Source: Isotricha intestinalis
Lineage: Eukaryota; Ciliophora; Litostomatea; Vestibuliferida; Isotrichidae
DNA: 50,837 nt
Reading direction: 5' to 3'
Assembly (NCBI GenBank): GCA_023807065.1
Contig: JAJJLU010000413.1
Coordinates: 1-50,837, forward strand
A program made the translations under genes and the position numbers. Shown here piece after piece: positions 29,673 through 38,866 of the stretch; the first letter of the stretch is position 1; the number at the start of each line of letters is the position of its first letter. The notes below the pieces were generated by a model. It made no database searches. It saw only the letters and a list, made by a program, of their open reading frames with translations, and had not been told where the DNA came from.

Positions 29673-31622
29673 ATGGGAGGAGGAAGTTCCAAATATCAAG
29701 ATATAGATGAAAATCCTGATACTTCAGATAAATTATATGCTCAACAATATGAACAAACTCAAAAAAGAGTAACTTATGGTTCTGCATATAATAAAGAAAT
29801 AAAACCAGATTTAAAAACAAATTCAAATCAAACTATATTAAATAATAAAACTTATTATAAAAAACAATCACCCAATTCAAATTTTTCAGATGATCGTTTT
29901 CCTCCAAACGTAGATTCTTTTTTTGGTAAATTAAAAGGAAATTATACTGATGAAAGTAAAGAAAGAAGAGATGAAAATTTAGCTTTAATTAAAAAATATA
30001 ATATAGATGAAAATAATATTGAATGGAAATCAGCAAAAGAAATTTGGGGTGAAAATTATAATATATTTAATACTGAAATAAAACAAAATGATGTTATATT
30101 AGGTAATTTTCCAGATGATTATTTAATTGCTTCTTTAATTTCATTATCTGAATTTCCACAATTAATTCTTCAATTATTTAAAACAAATAATTTACCTAGT
30201 GATAATAAACCAATTGAAATAGGATTAAAAATAGATGGGGAATGGAAAATAGTATTATTAGATGATAAATTTCCTGTTAAAAAAGGAACAAAAGAACCAA
30301 TTTGTTCAAAAGCAAATAATAATAGTTTATGGGGAGTTTTTTTAGAAAAAGCTTGGGCTAAAATAAATGGAGGATATATAAATATATGTAATGGAAATCC
30401 AAGAGAAGTTTTTGAAACTTTAACTCCTTTTGCAACAGTTCCAATTGAAATTGCTCAAGAAAATGTTAATACTTTATGGAAAAATATAAGAGATTCTGAT
30501 GCTTTTCAATGTATTATGACTTGTACTACAATTAATGATGAAAATATTAAAAGTAAAGGTTTAGTGAATAATCATACTTATAATTTGAGAAAAGCTTTTG
30601 AAAAAGAATATAATAATAATACTATTAAATTAATTAAATTAATTAATCCATTTGGTAAAGGAGAATGGAATGGTGATTGGAGTGATAATAGTAGTAATTG
30701 GAATCAAGTTACTATAAATTTGTTTGAATTTTCTCAGAAAAAAGATGATGGGGAATTTTATATTACTTATGAGGATTTTTTAAATTATTTTAAGAGCATT
30801 TGTATTTGTGTTCCTATAAAACCATTTAAATCATCTAATTTTAAAGTAGATAAAGAAAATGCTAATAATGTTAATGTAATAAAAATTAGAATGGAAGAAC
30901 CAGGTATATTAACAATAAATTTAGCAGCTAAAGATTATCATTTTCATAGAAAAATAAAACCCAATGAAAAAGTTATATATAACTTAATTTTAGCAAAAGC
31001 AGATAAAAACTTTTATTATATAGATTCAACATATAATGAAATATTATCAACAGATATACAAGAACCAGGAGATTATATTTTATTATATCATGTAGATTAT
31101 CATAACGCAAAAGTAGAACCAAGAAAATATACTTTAAATATAGGAAGTTCAAGTAATTTTTTAGTTTGTCTTTGTGAACCAGATAGAGATTTAACATTAT
31201 TAAAAACAATAATAGGAAGTACAGTTCCATATTTAGAAAAATATAAAAAATATATGAACAACTCTATTATTATGGTCACTGGAAATAGATTTATGAATTC
31301 AGCATATAGTTTTTTATACATTAAAAATAAAATTAGAAAAGTTGCTCATTTAAAAGTTGAATTAACTTTAAATAATATTATTTCTCTTGAAGGAGAAGTT
31401 CCACCTTTACAATTAAAAAAAAATGATACTTATTTATTAGTTTGTAATAGGATTGATGATAGTAAAGAATTTAAAAGTAGTGTTAAAGCAGAAAATAAAG
31501 AAAAAGAAATTGAGAATGAAGTCAGACCTCAATTAAATAAGGATATTTTAAAACAATATTTAAAAGAAAATAATTTTGTTAGTTTAGGTTATAATTATGA
31601 GTTTGATCAAGTTGAAGGATAA
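29673..31622 (+). CDS. Calpain-like protein, catalytically dead (Cys replaced), predicted N-myristoylated (649 residues)
   Basis: The CysPc protease-like domain spans about residues 75-400, followed by beta-sandwich C2-like calpain domain(s). The N-terminal half reads VDSFFGKLKGNYTDES and IEWKSAKEIWGE. The motif that should be GDCWL, with the nucleophilic Cys, reads LGNFPDDYLIASLISLSE, so Asp-Asp-Tyr replaces Asp-Cys-Trp. The other triad members remain: His in GLVNNHTYNLR and Asn in LINPFGKGEWNGDWSD. Structural signatures such as LWGVFLEKAWAKINGGY are well kept. It is therefore a pseudoprotease that has kept its fold. The start MGGGSSK fits N-myristoylation (Gly2, Ser6). Ciliate and kinetoplastid genomes contain many calpain-like proteins with lost catalytic residues. 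Confidence 0.9.
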   Translation: MGGGSSKYQDIDENPDTSDKLYAQQYEQTQKRVTYGSAYNKEIKPDLKTNSNQTILNNKTYYKKQSPNSNFSDDRFPPNVDSFFGKLKGNYTDESKERRDENLALIKKYNIDENNIEWKSAKEIWGENYNIFNTEIKQNDVILGNFPDDYLIASLISLSEFPQLILQLFKTNNLPSDNKPIEIGLKIDGEWKIVLLDDKFPVKKGTKEPICSKANNNSLWGVFLEKAWAKINGGYINICNGNPREVFETLTPFATVPIEIAQENVNTLWKNIRDSDAFQCIMTCTTINDENIKSKGLVNNHTYNLRKAFEKEYNNNTIKLIKLINPFGKGEWNGDWSDNSSNWNQVTINLFEFSQKKDDGEFYITYEDFLNYFKSICICVPIKPFKSSNFKVDKENANNVNVIKIRMEEPGILTINLAAKDYHFHRKIKPNEKVIYNLILAKADKNFYYIDSTYNEILSTDIQEPGDYILLYHVDYHNAKVEPRKYTLNIGSSSNFLVCLCEPDRDLTLLKTIIGSTVPYLEKYKKYMNNSIIMVTGNRFMNSAYSFLYIKNKIRKVAHLKVELTLNNIISLEGEVPPLQLKKNDTYLLVCNRIDDSKEFKSSVKAENKEKEIENEVRPQLNKDILKQYLKENNFVSLGYNYEFDQVEG

Positions 31623-31822
31623 TTATATAAAGGTTGATATTTTGATTTTTATTATTTATTACTTTTTTATTAATTAAAAGTTTTATTATATATTAAGAAT
31701 AATTTATTTTTTTAATTTTAAAATTATTATTAATTTTTCTTTCTAAAAATTCTTTTTTATATGTTTTTTATAATGATAATTTAATTTTTTTAAAATTTAA
31801 ACATTGAAAAATTAAGAAATTA

Positions 31823-33157
31823 ATGATAAATTCAAAAAATCACAATAATAATTATGAATTAGTTACAAATCCAAAAGATACATTATCATTATCTAATTTT
31901 ATTAATGAATCAAATAAATTATTTGCTCAAATAGCAAAAGAAATAGATTATATAACTAAAATTTTTAATAATTTACAATTAAAAAAATTTGAAGATTCAA
32001 TTTCAAACTTAAAAAATTTATTTAAAAATTATACAGACAATTTCAATTTATTGGCATTAAAATTATATGAACCTCAATTAAGAAAATATGAATCAGAATT
32101 AAGAAATTTATTTAAAATAAATTTAATGTTTCAACTTCAAAAAGAAGCAATGGATAATAAATTTAAAATTTTACAACAAAAAAATGAAGAATATGAAAAA
32201 TTAAAAAAAATGACTAATACTATAGTAGAAAATGGGAAATTTATATTTACAGACAGAAAAGAAAATGAAATATTAATATTAAGAGCAGAAAATTCAAATT
32301 TAAAAAAAGAAATTCAAAAATTAGAAGAAAAAATAATAGTAAAAGAAGAAAAAGAAAATCATTTAATTCAAGAATATGAATTAACTAAAAGAATGCTTCA
32401 AAAAAGAATAAATGATTTAACATATAAAATAGAATCATTAGATCCATATAATTCAAATTCTAGTATAAATATAAATTTCAATGATATAAATCATTCAAAT
32501 TTATTTATTAATAATAATACTAGCTCAGATAATTTAAAAAAGAACAATAAAACAGATTATAATAATTTAAAAATGACTAAAGTAAATACTACTTCAAATA
32601 TTTTTTCTGAAAGAAAACCTATTAAAATTATGTCTCCTTCTCATACTAAATTTACCAATAAAAAATTAAACAAAAAAAAAATTAAAGCACCAATTAATAT
32701 TCAACATCAAAGAAATAATAATAAGATTTTAAGCCAAGAATTTAGTTTTCCAGATGAAAATAATTCAAAAAATACTTTAATTTCTCCAATTAAAAAAATG
32801 GTACAAACATTTTCTCCTGTAAATAAAAAGGAAAAGAAAAATATTATTAAAAATATGAAATCAAATATTAAAAATAATTTTCCTTCAAATCATAAAAATA
32901 AAAACATTATTAATTTATCACAAAGAGATGTTAATACACTTTTTATGAATTCAAAATATTCTGTAAATCATTTTTTGATTTATAGAAATGTTTTAAATAC
33001 TAATAATTCTGGAAATTCAATAATTAATAATGAACAAACTTTAAATAATGGTTATTTCACTGTTAGATCATCAAGTGGACATTTTAATTCTAATAGAGAT
33101 ATTACTAATAAAACTAACGACTCTTATAAATCATTAAATTATCTTTTTAAAAAATAA
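31823..33157 (+). CDS. Unrecognised coiled-coil protein with disordered C-terminal half (444 residues)
   Basis: Residues about 25-215 are nearly all predicted helix with heptad spacing (LFAQIAKEIDYITKIF, LRKYESELRNLFK, ENSNLKKEIQKLEEKI). The second half is basic, Asn/Ser/Lys-rich and disordered, with SP/TP sites such as MSPSHTK, ISPIKK and FSPVNKK that could be proline-directed kinase sites. There is no signal peptide, membrane segment or named domain. It lies 200 nt downstream of the calpain-like gene on the same strand. The architecture suggests a scaffold or cytoskeletal protein, without further evidence. Confidence 0.7.
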   Translation: MINSKNHNNNYELVTNPKDTLSLSNFINESNKLFAQIAKEIDYITKIFNNLQLKKFEDSISNLKNLFKNYTDNFNLLALKLYEPQLRKYESELRNLFKINLMFQLQKEAMDNKFKILQQKNEEYEKLKKMTNTIVENGKFIFTDRKENEILILRAENSNLKKEIQKLEEKIIVKEEKENHLIQEYELTKRMLQKRINDLTYKIESLDPYNSNSSININFNDINHSNLFINNNTSSDNLKKNNKTDYNNLKMTKVNTTSNIFSERKPIKIMSPSHTKFTNKKLNKKKIKAPINIQHQRNNNKILSQEFSFPDENNSKNTLISPIKKMVQTFSPVNKKEKKNIIKNMKSNIKNNFPSNHKNKNIINLSQRDVNTLFMNSKYSVNHFLIYRNVLNTNNSGNSIINNEQTLNNGYFTVRSSSGHFNSNRDITNKTNDSYKSLNYLFKK

Positions 33158-33411
33158 AATTAAAAAATAAATGATTTATAAATAATTATAGATAATTTTG
33201 AATAATTGTGTTTACTGAAAAGTTTTTAAATAAAAAATTATATTTAAATATCATTAAATAAAAATAATTACAAAAATTTAAATCATAATTCAAGTCGATT
33301 CTAAAATATTTTTAAATTATTTATCATTACTATAAACTAAAGCAATATATTAATAAAAATTTGCAAACAATTCAAAATCAATCAAATTATTGTTTTGATT
33401 ATTTATTGATT

Positions 33412-33840
33412 CTAAAAATAATTAAAATATTCAATAAATTCTAATATTTTTTCATTTGAATATATTTTACTATTTAAAAATTCAGGATGATTATCTGAGT
33501 TTAATGAGACTTGATATATTCTAAAGGAACTTTTTCATTATTATTTATATTTAATTTTTCATAAGCTTTAGTAACTATTTCAAGTTTATTTAGTGGTAAT
33601 TCTTTTTTAAAACTCTTATAAACTGATTATTGTTTGAATATCTGTTATCAAATTGAATATAAATATTTTTTTATAACATTATTTAAGATTATTTTTTGGT
33701 TTGCTAAAGCTTCAAAAAATTTGTCTTATCTATCTTTTAATTTTGATATTATTTCTTTTGAAGATATAATAAACCTCTTACTCCTCTTTTAATTAAGATA
33801 TTCCTAAGTATTTTTATCTCTTTAAAATTTTATTTTCCAT
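33412..33840 (-). pseudogene. Decayed calcyphosin-like EF-hand gene
   Basis: On the minus strand, pieces of a calcyphosin-type calcium-binding protein appear in order but in different frames with several stops. Near the start is ILIKRGVRGLLYLQK, matching the family's RGxxGIxxLxR motif. In the middle is ELPLNKLEIVTKAYEKLN, the helix and loop of an EF-hand. Near the end is NHPEFLNSKIYSNEKILEF, matching the calcyphosin HPdVxsGkxTEdEvLxeF block. An ATG sits at 33838-33840. No GT..AG pairs explain the frame changes, so this is decay rather than introns. The stretch is squeezed between two convergent genes. Family call from motif order; moderate confidence. Confidence 0.6.
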
Positions 33841-33956
33841 ATATTTTTATAAAACACATAAATAATATTTATTTTTAATTGAATTTAATAATTATTTATT
33901 TATTAGTTTAAAAAAGAAAAATTAAATATTTTTTAAATTTAATAATTATTTGTGAT

Positions 33957-34778
33957 TTAATTATTATTTTCTTTTTTTGCTCCATTTTTTCCAATTTTTA
34001 AATTTTTCTCTTTTTTATAATTTTCTGAATCATATATTTTATTTATAAAATCTTCAACTTTTTGTAGGTCATAATCAAAATGTCTTAAAATTGAACTAAA
34101 ATCAGTTAATTGATCTTCAAAACTATAATTTGGCATAACATTTCTTCTTCTTTTTCTAACATATAAAAAAGCATCTCCAAAATTATATTTAAAATGATAC
34201 ATAACATAAGCAATGACAATAGAAGCAGAGCGTGATTTTCCCCAAATACAATGACAAAAACAAATTTTACTATTTTCAATGAATTTAATTCCAGGTATAA
34301 AATATTTTAAAATATCTTCATTTTGATTATCATCAATTTCAAAATTTAAATAAGTAAAATCTTTTGGATAAAGTTCATTTAAATAATATCCAACCATTAA
34401 TATATGTGTTATATTTAACTTTTTTAATTCATCTTTTTGAAAAGAATCTTCAACACTTCCTAAATATAATTTTTCTGGGATTATTTCATTTCCATGAAAC
34501 ATTAAATTAGTATTTTTTGATAAAACATCAATCATATATTTATTATTTTCAGCTTTTTCTTTTAAATAACAATCTCTACAAATTGAATAACTTGATAATT
34601 GCATTTGTTTTGGAATTTCATTTTTATGACATCTTTGACATAAACGATTTTTTTTATATTTAATTCTTAACATTTCTTTTCTATTTTTTTTTAAAAGTTC
34701 TAATAATTCTTCTGGTTTTAATTCTTTTTCATATTCTTCTTCTTTTGGTTCTTTTGGCTGATATTGATATTGACCCAT
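33957..34778 (-). CDS. Dual-specificity protein phosphatase with N-terminal zinc-ribbon-like Cys pairs (273 residues)
   Basis: The DUSP catalytic domain spans about residues 98-250. The P-loop is HCIWGKSRS, with nucleophile C177 and phosphate-binding R183, and the likely general acid is D149 or D150 in FEIDDNQNED. It begins with IIPEKLYLGSVEDSF and has the usual SASIVIAYVM helix. Dual-specificity phosphatases remove phosphate from Tyr and Ser/Thr. Before the domain, C47-x2-C50 and C67-x2-C70 (RLCQRCHKNE, SICRDC) look like a small zinc ribbon, an addition not found in simple atypical DUSPs. The tail is Lys-rich. No MAP-kinase-binding domain is visible. Catalytic residues are intact. Confidence 0.9.
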   Translation of the reverse strand: MGQYQYQPKEPKEEEYEKELKPEELLELLKKNRKEMLRIKYKKNRLCQRCHKNEIPKQMQLSSYSICRDCYLKEKAENNKYMIDVLSKNTNLMFHGNEIIPEKLYLGSVEDSFQKDELKKLNITHILMVGYYLNELYPKDFTYLNFEIDDNQNEDILKYFIPGIKFIENSKICFCHCIWGKSRSASIVIAYVMYHFKYNFGDAFLYVRKRRRNVMPNYSFEDQLTDFSSILRHFDYDLQKVEDFINKIYDSENYKKEKNLKIGKNGAKKENNN

Positions 34779-35000
34779 TTTTTTTAATTATGAACTTTTT
34801 TAGAAAATATTACACCTTTTATTTTTTAAAATTTGTTAAAAAAGAATTATTATACTGATTTAAAAAGATTTAATAATAATAATTTATTGTTAAGTTTATA
34901 TTTAAGATATTTATATTATAATAAATAAATATACTTTTTTATTACAAAAGAAAAAATAGTTTCATTCAATAAATATATACATAATAATTATATATCTTTA

Positions 35001-37427
35001 TCATTCATTAGAAGAAATTAAATTATTAAAAGTATCAATAACTAAATTTTTATCCCTATTAATATTATATAATTCCAAAGCATGAATAATTGCTTTATTT
35101 TTATCTCTAAACATATTTTCCAACAGGTCTTTTTGATAAGAATTAAAAGAAGAATGGTTTAATAATTTATAAAAACTTTCTTCAAAAGTCAAAAACAATT
35201 CAGAAATAGTTTTTAAAGTTTCAATAAATTCAACATGATCTTGAGTAACAGCATATACTTCAAAAGCAGCAATTAAACCGTGATCATCTTGATATATTTT
35301 TTGATTTATAATTTCAAAAGTTTCTTCATCTAAACAATCTTCTTTGTATAAAAGTAATATAATTTCTTTTTGTTTTAATATAATTTTATTATCTGGCTCA
35401 TGTAATAAACAATTTAATTCCATTTTTGATTTTTTTATTCCTTCCGGAGTTATTGATGAATCTTTTTTTAATGGAATTATATTAGAAATATTTTTATAAT
35501 TATATTTAATATAATTTTCTAGTTCTATTTTTAAATTTACAATTGGTATTTTTTTATAAACAAATTCAGAAAAAATTTTTTGAAGATTTTCATTTTTTTT
35601 GTAATCATTTTGAAAAATGTTAAGTTGTTCAGATGTTAAAGAAAATTGTTCTTTTATTTGGTTAAATACATCTTCATAAAAATAATTATTATTTTCAGGT
35701 TTTTTTTCTATTAAAATTTTTTTTTCATGACTCTTTTTTTGTTTATTTAAAATATTATTAATTTCATCTTTATAAATCTGAATATCAGAATTTTCTTTGT
35801 ATTTATTTATAATAGATACAATTTTAGAACTCTGTTTTTTAACCATTCGTTTTATTATTAAACAATCTTTTTCTGAAATATTAATTTTTAGAAGATCATT
35901 TAAAAAAGAATGATAAATTTCTTTTTCTTTTTTCTCTTTTATTTTAGAAATATATTCACAAATTTGTTTAATAAAATCAGAAAAATTAAATTGAATTTCA
36001 AATTCATTAAATATACATTGAACTTCAGTATTATTTTCATCAGATAATTTATGAAAATATTGAAGTTCAGATTTAAATATATTAATATTATTATTATTTT
36101 TAGAATAATTCATAATTTCTTTATCTAAGAATTTCTCACATTTTTCATTTATGTAAATCCATAAATTTTCGTTATCTACATTTTTTTTATAATATTGTTC
36201 AATTGAATTATATTCTTCTGGGAAGTATTTTATAATATATTCAAATAAAGATTTATTATTTTTTTTTAATAATTTTTTCATTTTTTTTACCAAAGATTTA
36301 TTTTTTTTATTTTGTCGTGTATTACTTTGACTAAAAGACTTATATAATTTTACTTTATTATCACCCATTGAATATCTTTTTTCTTTAATAAAATATCTAT
36401 TTTTATCAGAACTTTTAAATCTTTTAAATTTATTTTTATAATCCTCACTTTTATTTTGTTCTTCCAAATCTATTTTTCTAGTAGAAAAAAATGTATCTCC
36501 TAATAATGATGATTTTTTTTTATATCTCGCTATAGCATTTTTAAAAGCCAAAATTAAGGAACTTAAAGTTCCATTATTGTTATAATTTTTAATGGCCTTC
36601 ATTATTAATTCATTTTCATATTTTAAAGATATTCTTATTATTTCTATATCATCTTCATTAAAATAATCTTTCATTTTTTCATAAATTTTCACTTTATTAT
36701 CAAAGTCTATTATTTGGGAATCTATTTTAACTCCTTGTTCATTTTTAGGTTTTATTATAGGTATTGTATTTGCAATTTTAAGTTTTTTATTTTTTCCTGT
36801 AAATTTTAAAAGATTTGAAATAAAATTTACATTATCTAATTCACCTGAAAATTTATTTTTAAATTGAGCAATTAAATCTTTATTTTTTTCTTTAATTAAA
36901 TTAGTCAATTCTAAATATTGATCAATAGTAATTTTATTATTTGATAATAATCGATATAAATAAGAATTAAATATATCATTTTCATTTTCTATTAAACTAT
37001 GATAAGAATTTTTATTAAATGATTCACTTAAATAAGGTATTTTTTCTTGAGAAGTAATATTATTCTTTCTAAAACCATTTATATAATAATTTGCAATATA
37101 ATTCCCCACTTTAGGAGTAGTATTTAAAATTATTCTCTTATGAGAAAAATCTTGTGATTTTAGAAGAAAAGAATCTTTTAAATTATCTTTCCCTAAAATC
37201 AATTCGTAATAAATATCTTTTTGTTTTAATATATCATCATTTTTTAAAGCTGATGATATAGTATAATAATTTTGATTTGAATCTTTAATTCCTTTAATTT
37301 GAGATGGTGAAATTCCTGCTATTTCAGATATTAAATCTTTTAATTCTTTTTCATCTCCTCCAAAATTTATTTTTATTATTTTTTGATTTGGTAAAAGTAA
37401 TTGAATCATTCTGTTATGGAATTCCAT
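35001..37427 (-). CDS. Ubiquitin-like N-terminus plus repeated helical units, unrecognised (808 residues)
   Basis: Residues about 5-78 look like a ubiquitin-fold domain: beta strands IQLLLPNQKIIKINF, a helix KELKDLISEIAGISPSQIK and a closing strand DIYYELIL. The remainder is helical and contains diverged units of about 55-60 residues. The clearest two are adjacent at about 686-741 (EIINQKIYQDDHGLIAAFEVY, then FIETL) and 742-800 (LLENMFRDKNKAIIHALELY, then VIDTF). Further copies seem to lie near 152-207 (TNLIKEKNKDLIAQFKNKF) and 247-303 (RISLKYENELIMKAIKNY). A basic disordered linker separates the groups. I do not recognise a named family. The gene is divergent from the intron-containing gene at 37529 across only 101 nt. 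Confidence 0.75.
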   Translation of the reverse strand: MEFHNRMIQLLLPNQKIIKINFGGDEKELKDLISEIAGISPSQIKGIKDSNQNYYTISSALKNDDILKQKDIYYELILGKDNLKDSFLLKSQDFSHKRIILNTTPKVGNYIANYYINGFRKNNITSQEKIPYLSESFNKNSYHSLIENENDIFNSYLYRLLSNNKITIDQYLELTNLIKEKNKDLIAQFKNKFSGELDNVNFISNLLKFTGKNKKLKIANTIPIIKPKNEQGVKIDSQIIDFDNKVKIYEKMKDYFNEDDIEIIRISLKYENELIMKAIKNYNNNGTLSSLILAFKNAIARYKKKSSLLGDTFFSTRKIDLEEQNKSEDYKNKFKRFKSSDKNRYFIKEKRYSMGDNKVKLYKSFSQSNTRQNKKNKSLVKKMKKLLKKNNKSLFEYIIKYFPEEYNSIEQYYKKNVDNENLWIYINEKCEKFLDKEIMNYSKNNNNINIFKSELQYFHKLSDENNTEVQCIFNEFEIQFNFSDFIKQICEYISKIKEKKEKEIYHSFLNDLLKINISEKDCLIIKRMVKKQSSKIVSIINKYKENSDIQIYKDEINNILNKQKKSHEKKILIEKKPENNNYFYEDVFNQIKEQFSLTSEQLNIFQNDYKKNENLQKIFSEFVYKKIPIVNLKIELENYIKYNYKNISNIIPLKKDSSITPEGIKKSKMELNCLLHEPDNKIILKQKEIILLLYKEDCLDEETFEIINQKIYQDDHGLIAAFEVYAVTQDHVEFIETLKTISELFLTFEESFYKLLNHSSFNSYQKDLLENMFRDKNKAIIHALELYNINRDKNLVIDTFNNLISSNE

Positions 37428-37528
37428 ATTCTATTTTTTAATTATTTATTATTTTAAATTTATTAATTTTTTGATAAACAACAAATATTTATTAAGAAAT
37501 AAAAATATTAAAAATAATCAAATTAAGT

Positions 37529-38681
37529 ATGTCAAATAATTCTATATTACTTAATATTAATAATATTAATCCAATCATTGCATATACAACTGATGAATTT
37601 AAAACAGAAGTAGAAGAAAAAAAGGCAAAGTAATATATTTTTATTAATTTTAATAAGAGCTGAATTAAAAAAAATAGATAGAAAAAATTATAAATATACA
37701 AATTTATCAATGATTAAAGAAATAGATTTTGATATAATAATGATTGATAAAATGGCTTATATTTGGACAGAAAGAGAAGTAGATATAAATATAAAATCAA
37801 TATATAAAAATAGATTAAATTTACAATTATTGATTGATAAACAAAATAATTTTGAATTTATAAATACTAAAAAAATTGAGCTATTAAATTTAAAAAATAA
37901 TATTAATGGCAATAATATAATATACAAAAATAACAATATAAAAAAACCAAATAATCAAAATAAATTTAATCCAAATAATTCTTTCCAAATAGTAAATAAT
38001 GAATCTATTTCTTTAATGAGTCAAACATCTTTTATTCAACAAAGTCAACGTTTATTAAATATAATGAATACAGGATTAAATAATTTAAAATCAGAACCTG
38101 AATTTAGATTAAAAAATGGAATTAATAATTCCCCAAATCAAAATAGATTATATGATTTTTTACCAAAAATAAGAAGTCATAGTCAAACAAGAGAAAAAGA
38201 AAATTTAAATAAAACTGAAATTAATGCTGATATTATTCAATTAGATAATGAATATGAAACTTTGAAAAATAATTTAAAAGAAATTAATCCGTAAGAATAT
38301 TTTTTTATATAATTTTTTTTTGTTAGTATTTTAAAATCAAATGCAGCTTTGAGAGAACAATTCTTTATTAATATTTCAGAAGGAAAAGAAGAAAAATATC
38401 AATTTTATAAAAATTTATATAATTTAGTCAATAATTCTGCATTGAAGAATAAACCTGTTTTTAAACCTAACTTTAACTTTAAAAAAAGTACAATTTCAAG
38501 TTTAAATAAAACAAATTTACCTTTACCTGGTACTTTACATAAGAGATTACTTAAAAATATTCAAGAAAAAAATAATAATAATACTAAGTATTTTTATACA
38601 GATGGCTCTAAATTATTAATAAAATCTACATCAGGGTCAAATATTAGGAATGCAAAACCACTTAATTTAGATGGAATATAA
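37529..38681 (+). CDS. Unrecognised 362-residue protein encoded by three exons with 28- and 36-nt introns
   Basis: The exons are 37529-37629, 37658-38290 and 38327-38681. Joining them gives one frame of 362 codons from the ATG at 37529 to the TAA at 38679-38681. Without splicing, exon 1 stops at once inside intron 1 and exon 2 stops inside intron 2. The N-terminal third (KTEVEEKKAK, then DFDIIMIDKMAYIWTEREVDINIKSIY) looks helical. The middle is Asn/Ser/Gln-rich. A helical segment spans the second junction (YETLKNNLKEINPILKSNAALREQF). The C-terminus is basic. No domain, signal peptide or membrane segment is recognised. It is divergent from the 808-residue gene over about 100 nt. Confidence 0.78.
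37630..37657 (+). other. Spliceosomal intron, 28 nt
   Basis: It begins GTAATAT and ends AATAAG. Removing it joins GCA-AA to A-GCT-GAA and continues the frame. A 30-nt alternative ending at the next AG would put TGA in frame immediately. The intron has an in-frame TAA directly after the donor, as in the other two introns found. Confidence 0.78.
38291..38326 (+). other. Spliceosomal intron, 36 nt
   Basis: It begins GTAAGAAT and ends TTGTTAG, with a T-rich tract before the acceptor. Removing it joins AAT-CC to T-ATT-TTA and continues into the final 117 codons, which lack an ATG near their start. The donor is the most consensus-like of the three introns in this window. Confidence 0.75.
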
Positions 38682-38866
38682 ATTTAAAAAATATTATTTT
38701 TCATAAAAATAAATCATTAAATATATTAATAAGATAATATAAATTAATAATTTTTGATAAACTCTAAATAAAAAATATAAACATTAAAAAATAAATAATG
38801 AAAAAATTATATTAAGAATAAATAAAAAAAAATTAGATTTATATTAATTAAAATTATATTAAATGG

